The notes beneath the pieces were generated by a model that was not told the DNA's origin, searched no databases, and saw only the letters and a list, made by a program, of their open reading frames with translations. Shown piece after piece: positions 28,265 through 34,963 of a stretch of 42,534 bases of DNA. The position numbers and the translations under genes were made by a program. Every line of letters begins with the position of its first letter. The first letter of the stretch is position 1. The stretch spans positions 1-42,534 of IMG/VR virus record IMGVR_UViG_3300042868_002256. One strand, written 5' to 3'. Source of the DNA: a virus.

Positions 28265-28917
28265 AAAACATTTTATTAATCATACTAACAGCGATTATCC
28301 TGTCTGTTGCTGGGTTCGGTAAGTATGTAGAATATACTATTAAAAAAACAGCTACAAGTGTATATGAAGATAGACTAGTGCCTCAACCTTATTTGAGTCG
28401 AAAGTTTGATTATTACGGCTCAACCATACAAGACCAAATTAAAGTTATTAAAGGAGGGAAAATAGACCTAGTTGCTATCCAAAAGGAGAAAGATATAACA
28501 GATACAATGTGGGCAGCTTACCTAAAGACTTACCAGACTGGAGAAGAGAAGGAAGTAAGTAGTAAAGCTCAGATGTATATTGATACGGCAGACGCTTATT
28601 TTGAAAAGATTTCAGCAGATGGTATCGTTACAGATGAGGAAGCTAAGGAGATGGATAAAAAGATTTATCCTGTTTTAGAGTATGTAAATGACCTAATAGA
28701 CATTCAAACCACAATTGGAGCTAAAGACACTAAAGGAATGATAAGCCTACTTAACAAGTTTTCTAATTTTATGATAGGTGCTATAGCTTTGGCTATCGCT
28801 CTTTTAGGTTCTATCATCTATGATATGTTTAAAAATAGAAAACAAGTTGTAAAAAAGGTTGTTAAAAAAGCGGCAAAAAAGCCAATTAAAAAAGCAGCTA
28901 CTAAAAAGAAAAAGTAA
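28261..28917 (+). CDS. Membrane protein with Lys-rich tail in the lysis cassette
   Basis: 218 residues. An N-terminal hydrophobic segment (ILLIILTAIILSVAGFG, 4-20), a charged middle of about 140 residues, a second membrane segment (FMIGAIALAIALLGSIIYDMF, about 170-190) and then a tail of about 25 residues that is mostly Lys, Ala and Val (KKVVKKAAKKPIKK). Two segments put the middle outside and the Lys tail in the cytoplasm. The tail looks like histone-H1-type DNA-binding repeats. No family recognised; lysis control or membrane anchoring of DNA are both possible. It overlaps both neighbours (ATGA and TAATG). Confidence 0.5.
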   Translation: MKNILLIILTAIILSVAGFGKYVEYTIKKTATSVYEDRLVPQPYLSRKFDYYGSTIQDQIKVIKGGKIDLVAIQKEKDITDTMWAAYLKTYQTGEEKEVSSKAQMYIDTADAYFEKISADGIVTDEEAKEMDKKIYPVLEYVNDLIDIQTTIGAKDTKGMISLLNKFSNFMIGAIALAIALLGSIIYDMFKNRKQVVKKVVKKAAKKPIKKAATKKKK

Positions 28918-29351
28918 TGAAATTTATAGCAGTTATATGTTTGTTATTTGCATTAAAAGGAAACGCTCAGTATTATATTGCGGCAGCTCCAAATGTGGCA
29001 TTTAATACCCCGTTAAGCGATACTAAAAATTTATTAGGTGCAACAGTTGAGATAGGAAAGTATTTTGGTAAAACAGCAGTAGGGATTAATAGTGGTTGGT
29101 GGACTTTGGATAAGAAGGACTTCTATCAGGAAGTTATGGCTACGTTTCCAATTTATGAAAACTTTAGTGTAAGTGCAGCGATAGGATATTTCTACCACCA
29201 TAAAGACATAACTATGGAATATGATTTTAACTATACTATTCCGTTAAAAAAAGAATATTCATTTGTATTAAGTTATGGTGCTCAAAGTGCCTTTGGCGGA
29301 ACTTTTGGAGCATATTCATTAGGTATTAATAAAGACTTTAAAATAAAATAA
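28917..29351 (+). CDS. Secreted beta-barrel-like (outer-membrane type) protein
   Basis: 144 residues. A clear signal peptide (MKFIAVICLLFALKGNA, cleaved before Q18) is of the NA|Q type usual in Bacteroidota. The mature part alternates polar and hydrophobic/aromatic residues in short strands (YYIAAAPNVAF, LLGATVEIGKYFG, TAVGINSGWWTL, FSVSAAIGYFYHH, SFVLSYGAQSAF, FGAYSLGINKDFKI), as in small outer-membrane beta-barrels of about 8 strands. It sits between a holin-like pair and the endolysin. It may help disrupt the outer membrane, block the receptor, or have been captured from a host porin-like gene. Confidence 0.65.
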   Translation: MKFIAVICLLFALKGNAQYYIAAAPNVAFNTPLSDTKNLLGATVEIGKYFGKTAVGINSGWWTLDKKDFYQEVMATFPIYENFSVSAAIGYFYHHKDITMEYDFNYTIPLKKEYSFVLSYGAQSAFGGTFGAYSLGINKDFKIK

Positions 29352-29352
29352 C

Positions 29353-29952
29353 ATGAAACTAGACGCATTAGCTACGAAGATTCCAGCTCAGGTATTATCA
29401 GAAATACCATCAGTAATAGAGAAGTTCTCTATAGATAGCCCACTTAGGTTGGCTCATTTCTTGTCTCAATGTGCTCACGAGAGCGGTAACTTTAAGGCTG
29501 TTACTGAAAACCTTAATTATGGTGCAGCAGGACTGCGTTCTATATTTGGAAAATACTTTAAAGATGATGTGTCAGCTAAGGCTTACGAAAGAAAGCCTGA
29601 AAAAATAGCTAATAAAGTATATGCTTCTAGAATGGGGAACGGGGATGAAGCTAGTGGAGATGGGTGGAAGTTTAGAGGAAGAGGATACATTCAATTAACC
29701 GGTAAGGATAATTACAGCCAATTCGACAAGGTTGTAGAAGATGATATCCTGGCTAACCCTGATTTGATAGCTACAAAGTATCCATTAATGTCTGCAGCTT
29801 TCTTCTTTGAGAAGAATAATCTATGGAAAATCTGTGATGGGGGAGCTGATAAAGAAGATGTAATAGCTCTTACAAAGCGTATAAATGGTGGTACACATGG
29901 GCTTGAGGACAGATTAGCTAAGTTCAGCTTATTCAACTCACTGCTCAGTTAA
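29353..29952 (+). CDS. Endolysin, GH19 chitinase-like lysozyme
   Basis: 199 residues, the full length of a single GH19 catalytic domain. AHESGNF (41-47) carries the expected catalytic Glu43, and DEASGDGWKFRGRGYIQLTG (98-117) carries the second Glu99 and the family's RGRGYIQLTG signature. The NYGAAGLRSIFGKYF segment is also typical. There is no signal peptide or membrane segment, so release should need a holin, and two candidates lie upstream. It hydrolyses peptidoglycan beta-1,4 bonds by family knowledge. A start at 29353 follows the barrel gene's stop by one base. Confidence 0.92.
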   Translation: MKLDALATKIPAQVLSEIPSVIEKFSIDSPLRLAHFLSQCAHESGNFKAVTENLNYGAAGLRSIFGKYFKDDVSAKAYERKPEKIANKVYASRMGNGDEASGDGWKFRGRGYIQLTGKDNYSQFDKVVEDDILANPDLIATKYPLMSAAFFFEKNNLWKICDGGADKEDVIALTKRINGGTHGLEDRLAKFSLFNSLLS

Positions 29953-29972
29953 TATATATCCGTATACCTTCA

Positions 29973-29980
29973 TATATTTG
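29973..29980 (+). promoter_or_regulatory. -7 promoter box (TATATTTG) 5 nt before a start codon
   Basis: TATATTTG ends 5 nt before the ATG at 29986, in the 33-nt gap after the endolysin. The transcript would be leaderless or have a leader of only one or two bases. It would drive three overlapping membrane-protein genes. Confidence 0.5.
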
Positions 29981-29985
29981 CACTA

Positions 29986-30243
29986 ATGAAAGACAACGTA
30001 GTAGATAAAGTTAAAGCGTGGCTGATGCCACTTTTATTAAGCGGATTCTGCTATATATTTTATAGTGATATAAGAGAAATGAAGTCTGACATCAAGACGC
30101 TACTAGGTCAGAGCAGAGAATACTCTGTTAGGATAACAACAACAGAAAGAGATATAATAGAATTAAAAGGCAAAATAGCATTATATGAAAGATACCCTGC
30201 AAAGCATGAGGAAATTTATGACACCAAAAAGAATCTTAGGTAG
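29986..30243 (+). CDS. Small membrane protein with coiled coil
   Basis: 85 residues. One membrane segment (WLMPLLLSGFCYIFYS, about 12-27) then a charged amphipathic helix (REMKSDIKTLLGQSREYSVR, then TTTERDIIELKGKIALYERY). An N-in topology would put the helix in the periplasm, as in inner-membrane spanins, but small membrane proteins of other kinds look the same. Its last 59 bases overlap the next gene if that gene starts at 30185, or 38 if at 30206. Confidence 0.55.
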   Translation: MKDNVVDKVKAWLMPLLLSGFCYIFYSDIREMKSDIKTLLGQSREYSVRITTTERDIIELKGKIALYERYPAKHEEIYDTKKNLR

Positions 30244-30517
30244 TCTAATTGCAGTTGTATTTATCTTAATGGTCATTTTTGTGAAAAAATCACAAAAAGA
30301 ACTCAAATTAGACCTTTCAAAGTACGATTCAACCATAAATATTGCTAAAATAGAGATAAAATCCCTAGAAAAAGAGTCTAAAGAGATAGAGAAGCAAGTA
30401 TTATCTAAAGAATATTCAGTTAAAGAAATATACATTCAGTATGAAAAAGATACTACTTATGTCAATAGTATGTCTATTGACTCTATCCAAAGCTGGTTCA
30501 CAGACCGTTACAAATAA
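30185..30517 (+). CDS. i-spanin-like membrane protein with periplasmic coiled coil
   Basis: 110 residues from 30185; ATGs at 30206 and 30218 are also possible and still keep the membrane segment. Membrane segment RILGSLIAVVFILMVIFV (about 16-33), then a charged coiled coil (SKYDSTINIAKIEIKSLEKE, then SKEIEKQVLSKEYSVKEIYI) and a short polar end. This is the layout of Rz-type inner-membrane spanins that link inner and outer membranes at the last step of lysis. It overlaps the next gene by 77 nt in another frame, reminiscent of Rz/Rz1. No sequence family recognised. Confidence 0.55.
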   Translation: MKDTLQSMRKFMTPKRILGSLIAVVFILMVIFVKKSQKELKLDLSKYDSTINIAKIEIKSLEKESKEIEKQVLSKEYSVKEIYIQYEKDTTYVNSMSIDSIQSWFTDRYK

Positions 30518-30839
30518 CGATACAGTAAAAATCCACGTAGACGTGGCAAAGAAGGTCATTAAAGACCTTTTATTATTAGATGCTACCAAGAAGCACAATG
30601 ACACCTTAGTGTCAATTTTGAGCCTTAAAAACGATATTATTACTAATAAGGACTTACAGATAGAAAACTACAAGAAAATAGGCTTAAATCAAGAGATGAA
30701 AGAGGCTATCTATGATAGTGAACTATCTAGGAAGAGCATGGAGTTAAAAAAGACCAATAAGAAACTAGCCATTCAGCAAAAAGTGAAGTGGGTTTATTTA
30801 ATTTTTGGTATTTTAGCAACATCATTTGTATTAAAATAG
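30441..30839 (+). CDS. Signal-peptide protein with coiled coil and C-terminal membrane segment
   Basis: 132 residues. A signal peptide (MKKILLMSIVCLLTLSKAGS) with possible cleavage before Q21; no lipobox Cys follows, so it is not a typical o-spanin lipoprotein. The middle (about 28-108) is charged coiled coil and the C-terminus has a membrane segment (WVYLIFGILATSFVL, about 116-130). A secreted coiled coil anchored by its C-terminus next to an i-spanin-like gene suggests a spanin partner or a unimolecular type. Its first 77 bases lie within the previous gene; its last base is the T of the next promoter box. Confidence 0.55.
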   Translation: MKKILLMSIVCLLTLSKAGSQTVTNNDTVKIHVDVAKKVIKDLLLLDATKKHNDTLVSILSLKNDIITNKDLQIENYKKIGLNQEMKEAIYDSELSRKSMELKKTNKKLAIQQKVKWVYLIFGILATSFVLK

Positions 30840-30847
30840 TATATTTG
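30840..30847 (+). promoter_or_regulatory. -7 promoter box (TATATTTG)
   Basis: TATATTTG begins one base after the previous stop and ends 20 nt before the ATG at 30868, behind an A-rich leader. Together with the terminator at 31288 it defines a single-gene unit. Confidence 0.6.
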
Positions 30848-30867
30848 TAATCTAAAATAAAAGCAAA

Positions 30868-31272
30868 ATGACCGTAAAAAAAAGCTACGAAGATTTACTT
30901 AATGTAAATTATGGAGTTTCTCTAGTTATTAAGAACTTATCTGAAGGAACCAAGGCTAGAAAAGCCATCGAAAAATTCAACAAAAGATTAGATAAGCACA
31001 TTGAAGAGTACAATGAGAAGCTAGGAGATATCAACCTAGATTTCGCTGCAACAGACGATAAAGACGTTTTATTGCTAGACGAAAAAGGTGGATATAAGTA
31101 CAAGAAAGAAGACCAAAAGAAAAGAACAGACGCTATCAAGGTTCTATTAAAAGAAGAGTTTGATTTTGAATCTGTTAGAGTTGCAACAGTGGAAGACATT
31201 GCAGATATGCATTTCCTTCACGGATGGGTTGTAGGAGTTAATCCTAAGCCTGAAGAACCTGAAGAAGATTAA
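30868..31272 (+). CDS. Acidic soluble protein of unknown function
   Basis: 134 residues, helical and charged in the first 60 (YEDLLNVNYGVSLVIKNLSE, then KARKAIEKFNKRLDKHIEEY), then a DDKDVLLLDEKGGYKYKKED stretch and a more compact C-terminal part (FDFESVRVATVEDIADMHFL, then HGWVVGV) before a Pro/Glu tail. No membrane segment or known motif. It is the last gene of the + arm and the only one with a private promoter and terminator there, so its expression may be set apart from lysis. Function not recognised. Confidence 0.55.
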   Translation: MTVKKSYEDLLNVNYGVSLVIKNLSEGTKARKAIEKFNKRLDKHIEEYNEKLGDINLDFAATDDKDVLLLDEKGGYKYKKEDQKKRTDAIKVLLKEEFDFESVRVATVEDIADMHFLHGWVVGVNPKPEEPEED

Positions 31273-31287
31273 TATCTTAAAGTATAG

Positions 31288-31317
31288 AGCCTAGCTTTTG
31301 CTAGGCTTTTCTTTTTT
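31288..31317 (+). terminator. Rho-independent terminator closing the + strand arm
   Basis: AGCCTAGC (31288-31295) and GCTAGGCT (31300-31307) form a perfect 8-bp stem with a TTTT loop, followed by a T-rich tract (TTTCTTTTTT). The reverse strand lacks a T-run, so it acts on + transcripts. Its left arm contains the stop codon of the minus-strand gene 31291-31467. Confidence 0.9.
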
Positions 31318-31467
31318 AGAGAAGTCTATCTTCGTGTTATCGTACTTGTATACCAACTTTCTTCTTTCCTTAATTCTAGCTTCTATCATTTCTGTTAGTT
31401 TGTTTATCTCTGAAGTTAGAAGTTCTACTCTTTCATTATCTTGCACTGATTCGTAAAGTGGTATCAT
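31291..31467 (-). CDS. Small coiled-coil protein
   Basis: 58 residues (MIPLYESVQDNERVELLTSE, then INKLTEMIEARIKERRKLVY, then a basic end). The body is one charged amphipathic helix suitable for a coiled coil. The ATG is preceded by an A-rich leader (TTAATAAA) as for other genes here. The TAG lies inside the terminator hairpin of the convergent + arm. It is the last gene in the minus direction and is separated from the rest of that arm by a + gene, so it needs its own promoter or antisense read-through. Moderate certainty. Confidence 0.5.
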   Translation of the reverse strand: MIPLYESVQDNERVELLTSEINKLTEMIEARIKERRKLVYKYDNTKIDFSKKEKPSKS

Positions 31468-31485
31468 TTTATTAAATATTTAGGG

Positions 31486-31692
31486 ATGCAATATAGAACA
31501 TATAATCTAATCATGGAAGGCGAAATTGACAACTCTGAAAAGATTGTTGTTAAGTCTTTTATTATATCTAAATCAGATGACTTAGATGATGTTTTGGATA
31601 TGGCGGAACTAGCCGGCTCAGTGTCTATAACAAAATATGGAACGAGCCCTGAAAATGACCCGTTCCTTATCAAGACTATTTTTATGAATTAA
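31486..31692 (+). CDS. Small acidic protein at the strand switch
   Basis: 68 residues (MQYRTYNLIMEGEIDNSEKI, then VVKSFIISKSDDLDDVLDMA), looking like a small alpha/beta domain with a strand, a second strand and an acidic helix. The antisense frame is also open over most of this stretch but is Ser-rich and looks like a shadow. The ATG has AGGGATG context with a T/A-rich leader and no clear -7 box. It diverges from the 58-residue gene by 18 nt and converges on the phosphoesterase gene with a 4-nt overlap. Function unknown. Confidence 0.5.
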   Translation: MQYRTYNLIMEGEIDNSEKIVVKSFIISKSDDLDDVLDMAELAGSVSITKYGTSPENDPFLIKTIFMN

Positions 31693-32729
31693 AATATATG
31701 GCAAAATCTTGCGATTTGCCCGTGTATTTTATTGTGTAAAAATCCTTCGATAGCCTTCGGGGCATGAACGTAACCATTCCTCGAATGCCAACTATCTGCT
31801 CCTGATGGACTTCTTAAGGTCTCAACATTAACACCCATATAATCTTTAGAGCGTTTATGATGTAAGTGGTGTACGTAGAAATACTTATGCTTACACTCTG
31901 ACCAATCTAATCCTGCCTCATGAGCCATTAGCATAGGCAAATCAGCCTCCTTTGCTCCGTCTCCGTGTGTTGTGCCTATTAGGTTATTATGGTATCTAAA
32001 ATACTTTCTGTGAGCTATAGAGCAGTTGAACATAACAGCCTTATCTTTTGAGAACCAACTGTTTATCGTATCCGCCAGGAAGAAACCATTTGTATAGTCA
32101 TGATTTGATGGGTCATACTGAACATATACGTCAGCAATCTCTCTAAGAACTTCTATTATTTCTATGTGCATTTGCTTTGCAATCAAGAAGTTATCGTACC
32201 ACATACCATCTGTATCTTGTGGAGTACCTGATGTAGTTTGTCTCTTTGGAGTATCTACGTGTAAAATATCATTACCTATTACGTAAAGTATTCTATCTTT
32301 TTTGAAACCACTAGACTTCTCTATGATTCCATAGACACCTTCCATAACTCTTTTTACAGCTATATCTACGTTGTAATCTTCTCCTGTCTCAAATGCACTA
32401 GATAATTTACCTATGTGAATATCTGCTGGGTCAACAACTAACAAATGGTAGTCGTCTTGTTTTAGAACTCTGTCTCTTGTTGGGTATTTATACTGAGGAG
32501 AATACTTGGTCATAGAGTCGATAATCTCGTCTCTAACTTCCATGTATCCCTTACCTCTGTTTGCTACGTTAATAGAGAAGTGGTCTCCCTTGAACCAATA
32601 ATGTTTTACATCTTGTATGGGGATTCCGTTTAACTCGCACTCGTTAGATAGGGCTTCGTGTCTAGTTCTAATGTCTTTTAGAATGTCGAATTCCTCTTGC
32701 GTAATGCGAGGTCTGATTTCTTTGTTCAT
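31689..32729 (-). CDS. Calcineurin-like metallophosphoesterase
   Basis: 346 residues. Metal-binding motifs are in order: D103xH105 (DPADIHIGK), GND 152-154 (IGNDILHVD), NHD 209-211 (SNHDYTNG), H255 (THGDG) and HHLHH 287-291. The N-terminal 95 residues form a separate charged domain. Phage proteins of this type occur next to replication genes in many Bacteroidota phages and are thought to act on nucleic acids or nucleotides; the substrate is unproven. Its promoter was not seen, so it is probably co-transcribed with the genes upstream in the minus direction. Confidence 0.8.
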   Translation of the reverse strand: MNKEIRPRITQEEFDILKDIRTRHEALSNECELNGIPIQDVKHYWFKGDHFSINVANRGKGYMEVRDEIIDSMTKYSPQYKYPTRDRVLKQDDYHLLVVDPADIHIGKLSSAFETGEDYNVDIAVKRVMEGVYGIIEKSSGFKKDRILYVIGNDILHVDTPKRQTTSGTPQDTDGMWYDNFLIAKQMHIEIIEVLREIADVYVQYDPSNHDYTNGFFLADTINSWFSKDKAVMFNCSIAHRKYFRYHNNLIGTTHGDGAKEADLPMLMAHEAGLDWSECKHKYFYVHHLHHKRSKDYMGVNVETLRSPSGADSWHSRNGYVHAPKAIEGFLHNKIHGQIARFCHIF

Positions 32730-32750
32730 TGTTTATTTGCTTTATTGGGT

Positions 32751-33161
32751 TTAGTTTTTTATCCTACCCCTTTTCGCACTTTTCTTTACAGCAGATAGGT
32801 CATTGGCTTTTAACTTGGCTATTAGCTCTATGCATTCTGTTTGAGATGAAGGGAAGAATATCTCCGGAGTGAACTCTTCCCTAGAAGACAAGAAGTATTT
32901 AAATAACTTCCATCTTAATTTATTCTCGGGTCTAAAAAAACCTTTGGTATCAACGATGACTGGAAAGTCTTTTGGATACACTACAAAGTCAACTGTTAAA
33001 GTCATTTTCCTTAACGTCTCACTATTGTATTTTATTTTGTCAAAGAGTACATATTCTACTTGGAACTCGAACCTTAACTTACTTTTAACAAGTAACTCAT
33101 ACATATAGAGCTCTAGTTTAGAGTCGAATTTAAGTCCATGCTTATGTACTTTTTTTATCAT
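32751..33161 (-). CDS. PD-(D/E)xK nuclease, DUF1064-like
   Basis: 136 residues. SKLELYMYELLVK carries an early Glu (E17), LTVDFVVYP carries D58, and VIVDTKGF carries D71-x-K73, the arrangement of small PD-(D/E)xK nucleases of the DUF1064 type found in phages. A basic C-terminus (KKSAKRGR) would bind DNA. It lies two genes from NinG and close to another nuclease-like gene, so a role in processing recombination or replication intermediates is likely. It overlaps the next gene by 4 nt. The residue pattern is seen; the exact activity is inferred. Confidence 0.7.
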   Translation of the reverse strand: MIKKVHKHGLKFDSKLELYMYELLVKSKLRFEFQVEYVLFDKIKYNSETLRKMTLTVDFVVYPKDFPVIVDTKGFFRPENKLRWKLFKYFLSSREEFTPEIFFPSSQTECIELIAKLKANDLSAVKKSAKRGRIKN

Positions 33162-33442
33162 TTCTTACCTCTAGCTCTTTTGTCTCCAGGTTGGTCTGAC
33201 TTTGAGCCACGATTAGCTGATTCTGATTTAACTTTTAAGCCCGACTTGGTATGAGCCATGTCTTTCTTATCTCCGTTACCATAGGTGCCAGCTTTTCTAT
33301 TTGCTTTATTAAGTTCTGTACGCTTCTCTACTTGCTCTTTCTTCTTATTGAAAGCCTTGTCGTAGTCAGCTTTTTTCTTTTTAGCTTCAGGGTTCTTGTC
33401 GTAGAACTCTTGTGTTTTACCTTTCATATTATAATTTTTCAA
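33158..33442 (-). CDS. Small, very basic conserved-type phage protein
   Basis: 94 residues, about one third Lys or Arg. The C-terminal half (KKDMAHTKSGLKVKSESANR, then GSKSDQPGDKRARGKK) has a pattern (DxxHTKSG, then NRG, then PGDxRARG) I recall from small basic proteins in many tailed phages, where no function is settled. Likely disordered and nucleic-acid or protein binding. It overlaps its downstream neighbour by 4 nt and its upstream neighbour by 14 nt, so it is translated as part of the operon. Confidence 0.6.
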   Translation of the reverse strand: MKNYNMKGKTQEFYDKNPEAKKKKADYDKAFNKKKEQVEKRTELNKANRKAGTYGNGDKKDMAHTKSGLKVKSESANRGSKSDQPGDKRARGKK

Positions 33443-33830
33443 TTTCGGTTTTCAAATAAGATAAGATACTCCTAAGTATCTCTACCTGATAGTGCATCTC
33501 TTTGATTAACAGTTCCATTACTTCGTCATAGAAAAGCACATCTCCCATCTCTGCATTGAGTATATACTTCTTCTCGTTTGCATTCTTACCACTCTCTTGG
33601 TCTAACAAAGGTAGCTTTTGTAGTGCATATTTGTTGCATAAATATGTCAAAGATGCTTTTGTATGGGCAGCTAGAGCCTGAACGGACTGAATACTCTCCA
33701 TTTGTCTTAGTACAGCCGCAGGATTATCCATATCCACTTTATTGGATAATACCTTACGAACAGCTTCGTAGTTATTAACAGTTGATTCAAACTTTCTGTT
33801 AAGTACGTCGTCTTTAAAAATCTCTCTCAT
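33429..33830 (-). CDS. Helical protein of unknown function
   Basis: 133 residues, almost all helix, with two long amphipathic stretches (about 1-70 and 95-133), ending in a leucine/isoleucine-rich coiled coil (MHYQVEILRSILSYLKTEIE). No metal site, nucleotide-binding loop or membrane segment. Encoded between NinG and the basic protein with 4- and 14-nt overlaps. It may be a structural or adaptor partner in recombination; nothing in the residues fixes this. Confidence 0.5.
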   Translation of the reverse strand: MREIFKDDVLNRKFESTVNNYEAVRKVLSNKVDMDNPAAVLRQMESIQSVQALAAHTKASLTYLCNKYALQKLPLLDQESGKNANEKKYILNAEMGDVLFYDEVMELLIKEMHYQVEILRSILSYLKTEIEKL

Positions 33831-34351
33831 TTGTTAAATTTTGTTTTAATTAGGTTTAATTTATATCTATACTCATGAATCATTTCTTTCAAGTCTTCTA
33901 CACTAGGTTTATAAATAGACCTAGCTTGCTCTTCTAGATACTCAACGATACCAGGTTGCTCTTCTTCTAGTTTAACTCTATACACATGAATGTTTCCTGA
34001 AAGAAAACAGTTATCGTATTCAGATTGAGGTCTACAATTTTGAGGCAGCCATCTTGTTGCTAAGTGTTTTCTACTTATGAAGTGTCCGCATTGAGCATCT
34101 TGCCACCTCATTAGCTTACCCGAAGTATAACACTCAACCATTCCATCGCTGTTAGCATACTTGCATCTTATGTACTGACTAAATACAGAATCTAAATCCT
34201 CTATAAGATTAGAGGAGCTTGTTTGAGTTTCTTTTTTGCTAACCTTTGGCGTTTTGTTTATATATGCACAACGCTTGCACATCTTTTTAGAGAAGTAATA
34301 GTCTAATGCCCCACACGATACGCATATCTTTTTCTTAGGAGTTATACTCAT
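33827..34351 (-). CDS. ninG: NinG/Rap-like recombination nuclease
   Basis: 174 residues. An N-terminal zinc ribbon (C10-x2-C13 and C25-x2-C28) is followed by a linker and the NinG core: YIRCKYANSDGMVECYTSGK, then AQCGHFISRKHLATRW and NCRPQSEYDNCFLSGN. This is the lambda NinG/Rap pattern, an HNH-related zinc nuclease domain. Rap proteins cut recombination intermediates such as D-loops and Holliday junctions. It is next to a Holliday-junction-type nuclease and overlaps it by 4 nt (ATGA). Strong family match by eye. Confidence 0.85.
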   Translation of the reverse strand: MSITPKKKICVSCGALDYYFSKKMCKRCAYINKTPKVSKKETQTSSSNLIEDLDSVFSQYIRCKYANSDGMVECYTSGKLMRWQDAQCGHFISRKHLATRWLPQNCRPQSEYDNCFLSGNIHVYRVKLEEEQPGIVEYLEEQARSIYKPSVEDLKEMIHEYRYKLNLIKTKFNK

Positions 34352-34710
34352 AGTTTAAAAAATTCTATTATAGGAACTAGAAAACCTTTAGACGTATCAT
34401 TATCTCCTCCATTCATTAAATATCTTCCTTCCTTATGAAACTGTCTTAGTTTGTCTTTAAGGATATTAACATCTAGTATAATGGCTGATTTGGATTCTGA
34501 TATGATATATATCCAGTAGTGAGCATCTGATGTAGATATTCCTGATGGCTTACCTCTTGACTCGTATTCTATAAATACGTTACCTGTCTTGTGAGCTATC
34601 CTGTCAGTCTTTACTTCCACCTTTTTACCGCTAGTAAATATATTATTTACCCAATCCTCTCCAACAGTTCCAAAGTCTATGTCGTGCGTAAAGCTAGATG
34701 AGTATTTCAT
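34348..34710 (-). CDS. PD-(D/E)xK nuclease-like protein
   Basis: 120 residues. The pattern is GEDWVNNIF, then VEVKTDR (E32-x-K34), TGNVFIEYESRGKPSGISTS and AHYWIYI. This matches small phage proteins with a Holliday-junction-resolvase-like PD-(D/E)xK core, in which the ExK and the later IE (E48) bind the metal. A role in cutting branched DNA next to NinG is likely, but restriction-like activity is also possible. It overlaps neighbours on both sides by 4 nt. Confidence 0.65.
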   Translation of the reverse strand: MKYSSSFTHDIDFGTVGEDWVNNIFTSGKKVEVKTDRIAHKTGNVFIEYESRGKPSGISTSDAHYWIYIISESKSAIILDVNILKDKLRQFHKEGRYLMNGGDNDTSKGFLVPIIEFFKL

Positions 34711-34961
34711 TTCTGTTCTTTTAAATACTTTTCATAATCAATGTGCCTTATTGCGTATGGCTTACCATTCCTATCTGTTATCTTACTATTGCCTCTTAAT
34801 TTAGCGTGTGAAAATTTTCCCTGACTAGCTCCTAAAAACTTAAGACAATCAGTTACTCTCTTAAATACTATTTTATTCTTTGCTCTCTCCTCTATTGGAA
34901 GTGTTAAATCGTACAAAGCAATGGGTGTGCTCTCAAAAATACTTTCAATACTTACTCTCAT
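34707..34961 (-). CDS. Small protein with possible DNA-binding module
   Basis: 84 residues. The central part (KIVFKRVTDCLKFLGASQGK, then FSHAKLRGNSKITDRNGKPY) resembles the NUMOD1/helix-turn-helix modules attached to homing endonucleases and some phage regulators: a strand, a helix-turn-helix with a basic recognition helix, and a closing strand. No nuclease domain is attached. It begins 2 nt after the primase-helicase stop. It may be a free-standing DNA-binding protein; this is a weak resemblance. Confidence 0.45.
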   Translation of the reverse strand: MRVSIESIFESTPIALYDLTLPIEERAKNKIVFKRVTDCLKFLGASQGKFSHAKLRGNSKITDRNGKPYAIRHIDYEKYLKEQK

Positions 34962-34963
34962 AA

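Noticed and set aside
31464-31673. Open frame of 69 codons on the minus strand opposite the 68-residue + gene
   Set aside because: Its product is Ser/Ile-rich, as expected of the antisense of an Asp/Glu/Lys-rich protein, and the + frame has the more natural composition. Its ATGA overlap with the 58-residue gene is noted, but it is probably chance.
31700-31730. Hairpin GGCAAA/TTTGCC near the end of the first phosphoesterase gene as a terminator
   Set aside because: It lies in coding sequence, has a bulge, and no proper T-run follows on either strand.
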